Part shown: positions 1 through 6,728 of the stretch, one piece after another
Layout of the letters: the number at the start of each line of letters is the position of its first letter
Position numbering within the stretch: position 1 is the first letter of the stretch
NCBI GenBank assembly: GCA_021790715.1
Contig: JAJYGK010000126.1
Coordinates: 1-14,056 of the forward strand
Reading direction: 5' to 3'
From: Chloroflexota bacterium
GTDB taxonomy: Bacteria; Chloroflexota; Limnocylindria; Limnocylindrales; CSP1-4
Length of the DNA: 14,056 nt
Made by a program: the position numbers and the translations under genes
Notes under the pieces: generated by a model
Seen by the model: only the letters and a program-made list of their open reading frames with translations
Database searches by the model: none
Told to the model about the DNA's origin: nothing

Positions 1-64
1 GGCCGGACCGCCCCCGTTCGCGTGACGGCAGGCCCTGTCGCCGGAGCCGGGTCCGGTGCTCCCA

Positions 65-70
65 TACCGT
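65..70 (+). promoter_or_regulatory. Candidate -10 element of the hydrogenase operon
   Basis: TACCGT fits the TANNNT -10 pattern and lies 7 nt before an ATG at 78 and 44 nt before the preferred start at 114. Transcription would begin close to position 77-78. That gives either a leaderless mRNA starting at ATG 78 or a leader of about 36 nt carrying the GGAGG at 101-105. No convincing -35 hexamer was seen. A nearly identical block, CCATACC followed by 9 nt and ATG, occurs before the glycosyltransferase gene at 11713. The rest of 1-113 shows no recognisable gene. Confidence 0.35.
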
Positions 71-113
71 TGCAGCCATGCGTCCCCGCCTGCCCCGAAT
101 GGAGGTCGTTCGC

Positions 114-608
114 ATGTCAGACACCGAGGCCGTCACGCCCCGGGCCGACGACAACGCGTCGCTCGTCGCGCTCCTCAACGCGACCTGGTTCGGCGCCAAC
201 CTGCCGCCAGAGACGCAGGTGCGCCTGGCCGGACTGGCGCGCCGGTACCAGGCCGCCGCCGGCACCACGCTGCTCGCCGAAGGCCAGCTCGCCAACGAGC
301 TGGGGATCGTCCTGTCCGGCCGCGTCTCCCTGCGCACCCTCGTGCCGGAAGAGGGCTGGATCACCATCCTGACGGTCGAGCCCGGCGACATCTTCGGCCA
401 GTCGGCCGTCGTCTCGCCCTACCGGTCCACCTCGACCGTCGTCGCCCTGCAACCGGTCGACGTCCTGGCCCTCGACGGTCCCGGGCTGCGCGCGGCGCTG
501 GCGGCGGACCACGACCTGGCCGCGGCACTGTACCCGCGGCTGCTGCAGGCCCTGGCCCGCCGGCTCAATGCGACCCGGCTCCAGATGCTCGACCTGTTCG
601 CGAGGTAG
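114..608 (+). CDS. Stand-alone cyclic-nucleotide-binding-fold protein (Crp/Fnr sensor domain, no HTH)
   Basis: A 164-aa protein that is essentially one cNMP-binding beta-roll, probably a cytosolic sensor or accessory factor of the hydrogenase encoded next. The N-terminal helix region (about 15-40) precedes beta-roll strands, with PGDIFGQSAV at about 91-99 in the place of the phosphate-binding cassette, and a closing helix ends at the stop. No helix-turn-helix follows, so it is not a Crp-type activator; Crp itself is about 210 aa. The two key cassette residues of cAMP-binding domains, Glu and Arg nine residues apart, are here Gln96 and Ser105 (with Arg104 beside it), so canonical cAMP binding is doubtful. 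ATG 114 was chosen because GGAGG lies 8 nt upstream. In-frame ATG 78 (12 residues longer) is a real alternative because a TANNNT box sits 7 nt before it. The gene ends 10 nt before the diaphorase start, so it is probably cotranscribed and may work with the enzyme. Fold is confident; ligand and role are unknown. Confidence 0.85.
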   Translation: MSDTEAVTPRADDNASLVALLNATWFGANLPPETQVRLAGLARRYQAAAGTTLLAEGQLANELGIVLSGRVSLRTLVPEEGWITILTVEPGDIFGQSAVVSPYRSTSTVVALQPVDVLALDGPGLRAALAADHDLAAALYPRLLQALARRLNATRLQMLDLFAR

Positions 609-618
609 GCGGACCGAC

Positions 619-2580
619 GTGACAACGGTGACGAAGAGCGCGATCGGCTTCCTGCCGCGCGCCGGTTTCCAGCAACTCATCGACCTGCTCGCCGAGGACG
701 GCCGGACCGTCATCGGCCCGACGGTCGCCGACGGTGCCATCGTGTACGGCGAGGTGCGCGCGGTCTCCGACCTGCCGAAGGGCATCGGCGCCGAGCAGAA
801 GCCGGGCTCGTACCGCCTGGTCGAGCACGGCGACGAGCGCCTCTTCGCGTATGCGGTCGGGCCCACCTCGTGGAAGCGCTTCGTGTTCCCGCCCACGCTC
901 GAGACGCGCGAGGCGCGGCGCGACGAGGACGGGCACGTGTCGTTCGCGCGTGTCGCGCACGAGATCCCGAAGCTCGCGTTCCTGGGCGTGCGCGCCTGCG
1001 AACTGGCGGCCCTCGGCATCGAGGACCGCGTCTTCCTGGGCGGCCCCTACACGGACGAGGACTACCGGGCCCGCCGTTCCGGCGCGCTGATCGTCGCGGT
1101 CCAGTGCGCGGAGCCGGCCTCGACCTGCTTCTGCACGTCGATGGGCACCGGCCCGGGCATCCGCGACGGCCACGACCTCTCGCTCATCGAGCTCGACGAC
1201 GGGTTCATCGTGACGGCCGGCAGCCCGGCGGGATCGGCGATCTTCGACCGGCTCGATCTCGCCGAGGCGAGCACCGACCAGCTGGGCGACGCCTCCGACC
1301 AGCTCGTCGCGGCACGGCAGCGCATCGGCGACCCCGTGGTCACGGCCGGCCTCCACGACCGCCTGCTCGCACAACTCGACAACCCGCACTGGGCGGAGGT
1401 CGCGGAACGCTGCCTCTCCTGCACGAACTGCACGATGTCCTGCCCGACCTGCTTCTGCACCAGCGTCGGCCAGCGCTCGGACCTGGACGGCCACGTCGCG
1501 GTCACCGAGCGGCGCTGGGACTCGTGCTTCACGAAGGGCTTCTCGGCCGTCGCGCTGGGAGGCAACTTCCGCCCGCGCGTGCAGGACCGCTACCGCCAGT
1601 GGCTCACCCACAAGTTCGCCACCTGGATCGACCAGTTCGGCACGTCCGGATGCGTCGGCTGCGGCCGCTGCATCGCGTGGTGCCCCGCCGGCATCGACGT
1701 GCGGGAGGAACTGAACCGGATCGCGCCGCCGCCGCAGATCCCCGCGAAGCCGAAGGCCCCCGAGGGCCAGGCGCCGATCACGCGCGTCTTCCGCGTCGAG
1801 GCCGCGCGGCAGGAGACCCACGACACGGTCACGCTCGCACTCACGCGACCGGAGGGCATGGACTGGGAGAAGGAGCACGGCGAGTTCGTGATGGCGTCGG
1901 TGCCCGCGGTCGGGTCGGTGCCCATCTCGATCTCGCGCCGGCTTCCCACCGGCATGGAGCTGACGATCCGCGCCGTCGGGCCTGCCACCACGATCCTGAC
2001 CGGCCTGGCCCACGGGGCCGAGGTCGGCCTCTCCGCGCCACTGGGGCACGGGTGGCCGATCGAGGCCGCGGAGGACCACGACATCGTGATCGTCGGCGGG
2101 GGCATGGGCCTGCCGCCGCTGCGCCCCATCGTCGACGAGATCGTCGCGCACCGCGCCAGGTACGGCGAGGTGCACATCTACCACGGAGCGCGGACGCCCG
2201 GCGACCTGCTCTACACGAGCGAGCTGGCGGCCTGGGCGGCGCGGGGCGACCTGGACGTCGGCGTGACGGTGGACCGCGCGGACGAGCACTGGCTCGGCCG
2301 CGTGGGCATCGTGACGCACCTCTTCGACCATGCGCGCTGGGACGGCTCGCGGGCGATCGCGTTCGTGTGCGGGCCGGAGCGCATGATCCAGGCGACCGTC
2401 TCGACGCTCGCCTCGCACGGCATCACGCCGGACCGCATCTTCATCTCGATGGAACGCCACATGGAATGCGGCGTCGGTCTCTGCGGGCACTGCCAGATGG
2501 GTCCGTACTTCGTGTGCAAGGACGGCCCGGTCTTCTCGCTCGCGCAGCTCGGCGACGTGTTCGGACGGGAGGGCATCTGA
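619..2580 (+). CDS. Fused beta-gamma subunit of group 3b [NiFe] hydrogenase (Fe-S / FAD / NAD(P) diaphorase)
   Basis: 653 aa joining two subunits that are separate in Pyrococcus sulfhydrogenase (HydB and HydG). The beta half (about 1-368) resembles sulfhydrogenase beta/AsrA: a Cys-rich TCFCTSMGTGP block (C163, C170, C172) and two ferredoxin-type CxxCxxCxxxCP motifs at C265-C275 and C345-C355. A proline-rich linker at about 369-386 marks the joint. The gamma half is a ferredoxin-NADP-reductase-like flavoprotein with an FAD-binding barrel (about 387-485), the nucleotide-binding loop GGGMGLPPLRP at 493-503, and a C-terminal [2Fe-2S] site C617, C622, C625, C633 as in PyrK/HydG. It should carry electrons between the small subunit and NAD(P). 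GTG 619 was chosen because it lies 10 nt after the previous stop and has GGCGGA 5 nt upstream; GTG 628 is a near alternative. The stop overlaps the next start as TGATG. Cofactor preference (NADP or NAD) cannot be read reliably. Confidence 0.92.
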   Translation: MTTVTKSAIGFLPRAGFQQLIDLLAEDGRTVIGPTVADGAIVYGEVRAVSDLPKGIGAEQKPGSYRLVEHGDERLFAYAVGPTSWKRFVFPPTLETREARRDEDGHVSFARVAHEIPKLAFLGVRACELAALGIEDRVFLGGPYTDEDYRARRSGALIVAVQCAEPASTCFCTSMGTGPGIRDGHDLSLIELDDGFIVTAGSPAGSAIFDRLDLAEASTDQLGDASDQLVAARQRIGDPVVTAGLHDRLLAQLDNPHWAEVAERCLSCTNCTMSCPTCFCTSVGQRSDLDGHVAVTERRWDSCFTKGFSAVALGGNFRPRVQDRYRQWLTHKFATWIDQFGTSGCVGCGRCIAWCPAGIDVREELNRIAPPPQIPAKPKAPEGQAPITRVFRVEAARQETHDTVTLALTRPEGMDWEKEHGEFVMASVPAVGSVPISISRRLPTGMELTIRAVGPATTILTGLAHGAEVGLSAPLGHGWPIEAAEDHDIVIVGGGMGLPPLRPIVDEIVAHRARYGEVHIYHGARTPGDLLYTSELAAWAARGDLDVGVTVDRADEHWLGRVGIVTHLFDHARWDGSRAIAFVCGPERMIQATVSTLASHGITPDRIFISMERHMECGVGLCGHCQMGPYFVCKDGPVFSLAQLGDVFGREGI

Positions 2581-3476
2581 TGGCCCGGGCCAGCACCACC
2601 CCGCGCCCCCGCCTGGGTGTCGTGAAGCTCGCCTCGTGCGACGGCTGCCAGCTCATGCTGCTGAATCTCGAGGACGAGCTCCTCGCGATCGCCGACCGGA
2701 TCGACATCGTCGAGTTCCCCGAGGCGACGACGCACCGCTCGAGCGGGCCGTACGACGTCGTGCTCGTGGAGGGCGCCGTCAGCACCCCGGAGCAGCTCGA
2801 GCAGATCCACGAGGTGCGCCGCGAGGCCAAGCTCCTCGTGACGATCGGCGCCTGCGCGACCGCGGGCGGCATCCAGGCGATGCGCAACTGGCGCGACCAC
2901 GACGCGTTCCGCGCCGCCGTCTACGCGCACCCCGAGTACATCGAGTCTCTTGCCACCGCCCAGCCCGTCGCCGACTACGTCAAGGTCGACGCCGAGCTTC
3001 GCGGCTGCCCGATCAACGCCGGGCAGCTGCTCGAGCTCGTCACCGCGCTGCTGACCGGGCGGCGGCCGGATCTCCCGGACGAGGCGGTCTGCGCGGCCTG
3101 CAAGCGGGCGGGACGCGTGTGCGTCATGGTCTCCCAGGGCATCCCGTGCCTCGGCCCGGTGACGATGACCGGTTGCGGTGCCCTCTGCCCCGGCTTCGAT
3201 CGCGGGTGCTACGGCTGCTTCGGGCCCCGCGAGAGTGCCAACGTGGACAGCCTCAGCCGCGGCTTCGTGCACATGGGTCGGACGCCGAGCGAGGCCGGGC
3301 GCCTCTTCGCCGGCTTCACCGGCTACGCCGAGCCGTTCCGCGGCCTGATCACCGAACTGGGCGGGGTGCCGGGCACGACGCCCGTGCCGCGAGCGACGGC
3401 TGCGCCGGAGGGCGCGGCGGGCCACGCGGCGCCGACACCTGCCGGGTCGCCGGCGCAGGCGGGAGGACAGCGATGA
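2580..3476 (+). CDS. hyhS: Group 3b [NiFe] hydrogenase small (delta) subunit
   Basis: 298 aa. It carries the electron relay between the NiFe site and the diaphorase subunit. The proximal cluster ligands are C20 and C23 (SCDGCQ), C92 (GACATAGG) and C143 (GCPI). Eight further cysteines (171, 174, 181, 190, 199, 203, 210, 213) lie in the pattern typical of F420/sulfhydrogenase small subunits, with PCLGPVTMTGCGALCPG in the middle. Twelve ligands match three [4Fe-4S] clusters, as in the Pyrococcus enzyme. There is no twin-arginine signal, which fits a cytosolic enzyme. The last 37 or so residues (from about 262) are Pro/Ala/Gly-rich and look disordered, beyond the conserved core. The ATG overlaps the previous stop by 1 nt, and the stop overlaps the large-subunit ATG by 4 nt (ATGA), so translation is probably coupled. 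Confidence 0.95.
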   Translation: MARASTTPRPRLGVVKLASCDGCQLMLLNLEDELLAIADRIDIVEFPEATTHRSSGPYDVVLVEGAVSTPEQLEQIHEVRREAKLLVTIGACATAGGIQAMRNWRDHDAFRAAVYAHPEYIESLATAQPVADYVKVDAELRGCPINAGQLLELVTALLTGRRPDLPDEAVCAACKRAGRVCVMVSQGIPCLGPVTMTGCGALCPGFDRGCYGCFGPRESANVDSLSRGFVHMGRTPSEAGRLFAGFTGYAEPFRGLITELGGVPGTTPVPRATAAPEGAAGHAAPTPAGSPAQAGGQR

Positions 3477-4786
3477 CCACCGACGCACCGGCCTTCGAGC
3501 GGTCCTTCCGGGTCGAGGGCATCACCCGGGTGGAGGGCGAAGGCTCCCTGCACCTCGTCGTCCGCGGCGGCGAGGTGACCGAGGCGCGCCTGAAGATCTT
3601 CGAGGCGCCCCGCTACTTCGAGCAGGTCGTGGTCGGGCGACACCCGGACCAGGTCATCGACATCGTGGCGCGCATCTGCGGGATCTGCCCCGAGGCGTAC
3701 CAGATGAGCGCGGCCGGGGCGTTCGAGTCCATCTTCGGCGTCCAGGTCGACCCGCAGGTGCGCGCGCTGCGCCGCCTCCTGTACGCCGGCGAGTACATCG
3801 AGAGCCACGCGCTCCACGTCTACCTGCTGCACGCCCCCGACTTCCTGGGCTACGCGAGCGCGATCGACCTGGCGAAGGATCACCGGGCCGTCGTCGAGCA
3901 GGGCCTGGCCCTGAAGAAGGTCGGCAACGACCTCATGGCCGTCGTGGGCGGCCGCTCCATCCACCCGGTGAACGTGCGCGTGGGGGGTCTCTACCGCGTC
4001 CCGGCGCGCGACGAGCTCCTGGCCATGCGGCCGCGCCTCGTCGCGGCGCTCGAGCAGGCGAAGGCCACGCTCGAGTTCGTCGCCCGCTTCGATGCGCCGC
4101 CGTTCGAGCGCGAGGTGCGCCTGGTCTCGCTCCGGCACCCCTCCGAGTACCCGCTCTTCGACGGCCGCATCGTCTCGCACGACGGGTCGATCGACGTCGG
4201 CATCGGCGAGTGGCGCTCCGTGTTCCACGAGGAGCACCACGAGGGCACCAACGCGCTCCACGCGCGCACGGCGACCGGCGAGACCTACCAGCTGGGCCCG
4301 TCGGCCCGCGTGACGATCGCGGCCGAGCAGCTGCACCCGATCGCTCGCGAGGCCCTGGAGCAGACCGGCCTGGCCGGGCAGATCGCCCGCAACCCGTTCT
4401 GGAGCATCGCCGCCCGGGGCGTGGAGCTCGTCCACTACTGCGCCGAGGCGATCGACATCATCGACGCGTACGAGCGACCGGCACGGCCGTTCGAGCCGTG
4501 GACCCCGCGGGCCGGCGCGGCCGGGTGGGGCTCCGAGGCGCCGCGGGGCATCTGCTGGCACCACTGGGAGACGGACGCGCAGGGCATGGTCACGCGGGCG
4601 CAGATCGTGCCGCCGACGAGCCAGAACCAGGGCCAGATCGAGGCCGACCTGCGCGGGTTCGCGCCGGGCGTCCTCGACCTGGAGCACGCGGAGGCGACGC
4701 GTCGGCTCGAGCAGCTGATCCGCTCCTACGATCCGTGCATCTCGTGCGCCACGCACTTCATCGACCTCACGGTGGACGCGTCGTGA
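3473..4786 (+). CDS. hyhL: Group 3b [NiFe] hydrogenase large (alpha) subunit
   Basis: 437 aa catalytic subunit that holds the NiFe(CN)2CO site and oxidises H2 or reduces protons. It opens with the usual ITRVEGEG segment. The N-terminal Ni ligand pair is C69 and C72 (RICGICPEAYQMSA) and the C-terminal pair is C422 and C425 (DPCISCATH). After H428 only nine residues remain, which would be the peptide removed by the maturation protease encoded next. Internal blocks such as YIESHALHVYLLHAPDFLGY and EAPRGI match the Pyrococcus sulfhydrogenase alpha subunit as I know it. The first motif lacks the His found in the classical CGxCxxxH signature (Tyr/Gln here), probably a subgroup trait since that His is not a Ni ligand. 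The gene overlaps both neighbours by 4 nt. Group 3b is assigned from the operon content and these motifs. Direction in vivo (H2 evolution or uptake) is not visible. Confidence 0.95.
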   Translation: MTTDAPAFERSFRVEGITRVEGEGSLHLVVRGGEVTEARLKIFEAPRYFEQVVVGRHPDQVIDIVARICGICPEAYQMSAAGAFESIFGVQVDPQVRALRRLLYAGEYIESHALHVYLLHAPDFLGYASAIDLAKDHRAVVEQGLALKKVGNDLMAVVGGRSIHPVNVRVGGLYRVPARDELLAMRPRLVAALEQAKATLEFVARFDAPPFEREVRLVSLRHPSEYPLFDGRIVSHDGSIDVGIGEWRSVFHEEHHEGTNALHARTATGETYQLGPSARVTIAAEQLHPIAREALEQTGLAGQIARNPFWSIAARGVELVHYCAEAIDIIDAYERPARPFEPWTPRAGAAGWGSEAPRGICWHHWETDAQGMVTRAQIVPPTSQNQGQIEADLRGFAPGVLDLEHAEATRRLEQLIRSYDPCISCATHFIDLTVDAS

Positions 4787-5346
4787 CGGCCGCCACCGCA
4801 GACCTGTCGCCGCACCGGGCACCGCCGGGCGACGGCGCCCGGACGGTCCTCGTCCTTGCCTGCGGCGACGCGGCCCGCGGCGACGACCGCGCCGGCCTCC
4901 TCGCGGCGGAGCTGGTGCAGGGCTGGCTCGACGGGCTGGCGACGCCGCCGGCCTCGCTGGAGCCGGTGCTGGCCGCCCTGCAGGGGCGGGTCGAGATCCG
5001 CGAGGTCGGGCAGCTCGAGCCCGACGACCTGTTCGCTGCTGCGCCGGACCAGGCCGTCGTGGTCACCGATGCGGCCCGCGGGGTGCCCGCCGGTCGGGTC
5101 GTGGCGCGGCCGCTGGCCGGTCTCGGCTCCGGGGGCCCCGCACCGCGCTCGTCGCACATGCTGCCGCTGCGCGACGTGCTGGCACTGGCGGAGACGCTGC
5201 GCGGCTCGCTGCCGGCGGGGTCGTTCGTCGGCGTGGGTGCGACGACCTTCGGGCTCGGCGATCCTCCCTCGGACGCCGTCCTGCAGGGCGTACCGGCGCT
5301 GGCGGTCGCGATCGTCGAAGAGACGGCCCGGCTCCTGCGGGCCTGA
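4783..5346 (+). CDS. [NiFe] hydrogenase maturation protease (HybD/HyaD family, peptidase M52)
   Basis: 187 aa. This endopeptidase should clip the short C-terminal tail of the large subunit after Ni insertion, allowing the active site to close. Residues about 20-40 give the nucleotide-like fold start TVLVLACGDAARGDDRAG, the counterpart of GNxLxxDExxG in HybD. The second nickel-sensing residue is D96 (VVVTDA) and the third is H125 (SSHMLPLRDVLALA), matching Asp62 and His93 of HybD. The first ligand, Glu16 in HybD, is D35 here, a conservative change. GTG 4783 was chosen because it overlaps the large-subunit stop as GTGA, the same coupling seen at the preceding gene joint. Its last-gene position fits a protease dedicated to this hydrogenase. 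The N-terminal 15-20 residues before the fold are poorly conserved. Confidence 0.88.
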   Translation: MTAATADLSPHRAPPGDGARTVLVLACGDAARGDDRAGLLAAELVQGWLDGLATPPASLEPVLAALQGRVEIREVGQLEPDDLFAAAPDQAVVVTDAARGVPAGRVVARPLAGLGSGGPAPRSSHMLPLRDVLALAETLRGSLPAGSFVGVGATTFGLGDPPSDAVLQGVPALAVAIVEETARLLRA

Positions 5347-5347
5347 C

Positions 5348-5384
5348 CGCCGCGGGGCGAGTGCGAGCTCACCCGCTCGCGGCG
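5348..5384. terminator. Hairpin between convergent hydrogenase operon and MFS gene
   Basis: CGCCGCG-GGGCGAG at 5348-5361 can pair with CTCACCC (5368-5374) and CGCGGCG (5378-5384), leaving a 6-nt loop, one mismatch and a 3-nt bulge. It begins 1 nt after the protease stop and covers the stop of the opposing transporter, so it could end transcription from both sides. There is no U-tract, so it is not a textbook intrinsic terminator; such GC hairpins are common in high-GC genomes. Confidence 0.4.
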
Positions 5385-6655
5385 ACCCCGTCGCGGCGGC
5401 TGGGCGCGAGCTCCTGCTCGAACGACCGCAGGCGCCAGAGGGGCACGACCGCGACCGCGAGCAGCACGATCGTGGCCGCGAGGAGGCCGTCGATGCCGAG
5501 CAGGCGCGCGGACTCGCCGCCGATCAGGCTGCCCGTGACCTGGCCGAGGGCGAGGAACACGCTGTAGAGGCCCATGACCACGCCGCGGTCGCGCGGGTGC
5601 GCCTCCGACACGTCCGCCAGCAGGCCGAGCGCGGCCGGCGTCGCCCCGGCCAGCACGAACAGGCCGAACGCCGCGGCCAGCACGAACAGACCGAGCACGG
5701 CCACCGGCTGGCCGCCGCTGTGGTTGACGATGAACGTCGCTCCGATCGCGATGCCGCCACCCACGATCCCGTAGAGGATGATCGTCGTCCGCCGCAGCGT
5801 CCTGAACCGCCCGCCCCAGTACAGGAGGCCGGCGAAGAAGACCGCCAGCGCGACGACGAGTCCGACGCTGACCTGGACCGGCGTGAACCCGCCCATCAGC
5901 AGCTGGTGGCGGGCCACGGCGCGGGTCGTGGGTTGCACGAGCTGGAACAGCGACTGGCTGGTCCACAGCCCGATCGAGGCGTTGAGCGCGATCCACGTCG
6001 GAGCGAGGAGCCAGACGTGCGAGCTGCCCAGGATCTCGAGGTAGCGGCGCAGGCCCGGCCGCGCGGCGGCGCCGTGTCCGGCCAGTGCCTGGACATCCTG
6101 CACCCCGAACCGGTAGATCGCCCACGACCCGGCGTAGACGGCCGCGTTGAGGAAGAAGGCCGTGCGCCCCAGCAGCTCGTAGAGCGGCCCCGCGGCGATG
6201 AATCCCGCGCCCAGCCCGGCGAGCGTCGCCAGCTCGAACCGGGCGACCGCCCGGCCCCGCAGCGTCTCGTCGTCGGCCGTCGCGCGCGCCACGTAGCCCA
6301 GGATCGACGGCACGCTGGCGGCGCTCGAGCTGCCCTCGAGGAGCCGCGTGAGGCCGAGCAGCGGGAGGCTCGTGGTGAGCCCGGTGAGGATCGCGGCGAC
6401 CGCGCCGAACCCGGGGCCGAGCTGCATGACCGGGCGCTGCCCCAGCCGGTCGGAGATCGCGCCGAAGGGCGGCGACAGCACGAGCTCGGCCAGGAAGAAG
6501 GTGGCGGAGAGGATTCCGACGACGAGCGGGTCCACGCGCTGGCCGCCGTGGGCCGGCAGGTCGGCGAGGTAGTAGACGAGCAGAGCCCCGGTGAGGCCCG
6601 TGCTGAAGCGCAGCGTGAACGTTCCGACGAGGACGGAGACGAGCGACCGGTGCAC
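5369..6655 (-). CDS. MFS transporter, DHA1-like (12 membrane helices)
   Basis: 428 aa. An inner-membrane secondary transporter, probably a proton-driven exporter, with unknown substrate. About twelve hydrophobic helices are visible, split 6+6 by a polar loop near residues 175-200. The MFS motif A equivalent, FGAISDRLGQRP, lies between helices 2 and 3 (about 64-75), and LTRLLEGSSSAASVPSILGY resembles the helix 4 region of drug/sugar exporters. A second-half DRGVVMGLYSVF segment fits the family. No ATG serves it well. GTG 6655 is preferred because TACCCT (minus strand) ends 7 nt before it, the same spacing as at other units here; GTG 6658 and ATG 6730 (which would overlap the divergent gene) are alternatives. 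It is divergent from the glycosyltransferase fusion, with a palindrome between them, and convergent with the hydrogenase operon. Confidence 0.85.
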   Translation of the reverse strand: MHRSLVSVLVGTFTLRFSTGLTGALLVYYLADLPAHGGQRVDPLVVGILSATFFLAELVLSPPFGAISDRLGQRPVMQLGPGFGAVAAILTGLTTSLPLLGLTRLLEGSSSAASVPSILGYVARATADDETLRGRAVARFELATLAGLGAGFIAAGPLYELLGRTAFFLNAAVYAGSWAIYRFGVQDVQALAGHGAAARPGLRRYLEILGSSHVWLLAPTWIALNASIGLWTSQSLFQLVQPTTRAVARHQLLMGGFTPVQVSVGLVVALAVFFAGLLYWGGRFRTLRRTTIILYGIVGGGIAIGATFIVNHSGGQPVAVLGLFVLAAAFGLFVLAGATPAALGLLADVSEAHPRDRGVVMGLYSVFLALGQVTGSLIGGESARLLGIDGLLAATIVLLAVAVVPLWRLRSFEQELAPSRRDGVAASG

Positions 6656-6662
6656 CACGGCA

Positions 6663-6668
6663 AGGGTA
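6663..6668 (-). promoter_or_regulatory. Candidate -10 element of the MFS gene
   Basis: On the minus strand this reads TACCCT, a TANNNT match, 7 nt before GTG 6655. With usual -10 to +1 spacing the transcript would begin at or next to the start codon (leaderless). No clear -35 box is visible. Confidence 0.35.
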
Positions 6669-6685
6669 CCCAAACCGGAGAGGCC

Positions 6686-6703
6686 CGCGGGACTCGTCCC
6701 GCG
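6686..6703. repeat. Perfect 8-bp-arm inverted repeat in a divergent promoter region (candidate operator)
   Basis: CGCGGGAC-TC-GTCCCGCG is a perfect dyad with a 2-nt centre. It lies in the 73-bp gap between the divergent transporter and glycosyltransferase genes, upstream of both candidate -10 boxes and near the expected -35 zone of each. The shape fits a dimeric repressor site able to control both genes. No regulator gene is adjacent in the window. Confidence 0.5.
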
Positions 6704-6714
6704 TATTCCTCCGC

Positions 6715-6720
6715 TAGACT
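6715..6720 (+). promoter_or_regulatory. Candidate -10 element of the CysS-tail/glycosyltransferase gene
   Basis: TAGACT (TANNNT) lies 8 nt before ATG 6729, and there is no Shine-Dalgarno between them, which suggests a leaderless transcript. The -35 position (about 6692-6697) has no consensus and overlaps the inverted repeat, so an activator or repressor bound there would control this promoter. Confidence 0.4.
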
Positions 6721-6728
6721 CCCGCCTC

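Noticed and set aside
117..4822. Long minus-strand and second-frame ORFs (up to about 870 codons) opposite the hydrogenase genes
   Set aside because: Their translations are Arg/Ala/Pro-rich with no domain pattern and mirror the GC-rich third positions of the real plus-strand genes, which carry full sets of hydrogenase motifs.
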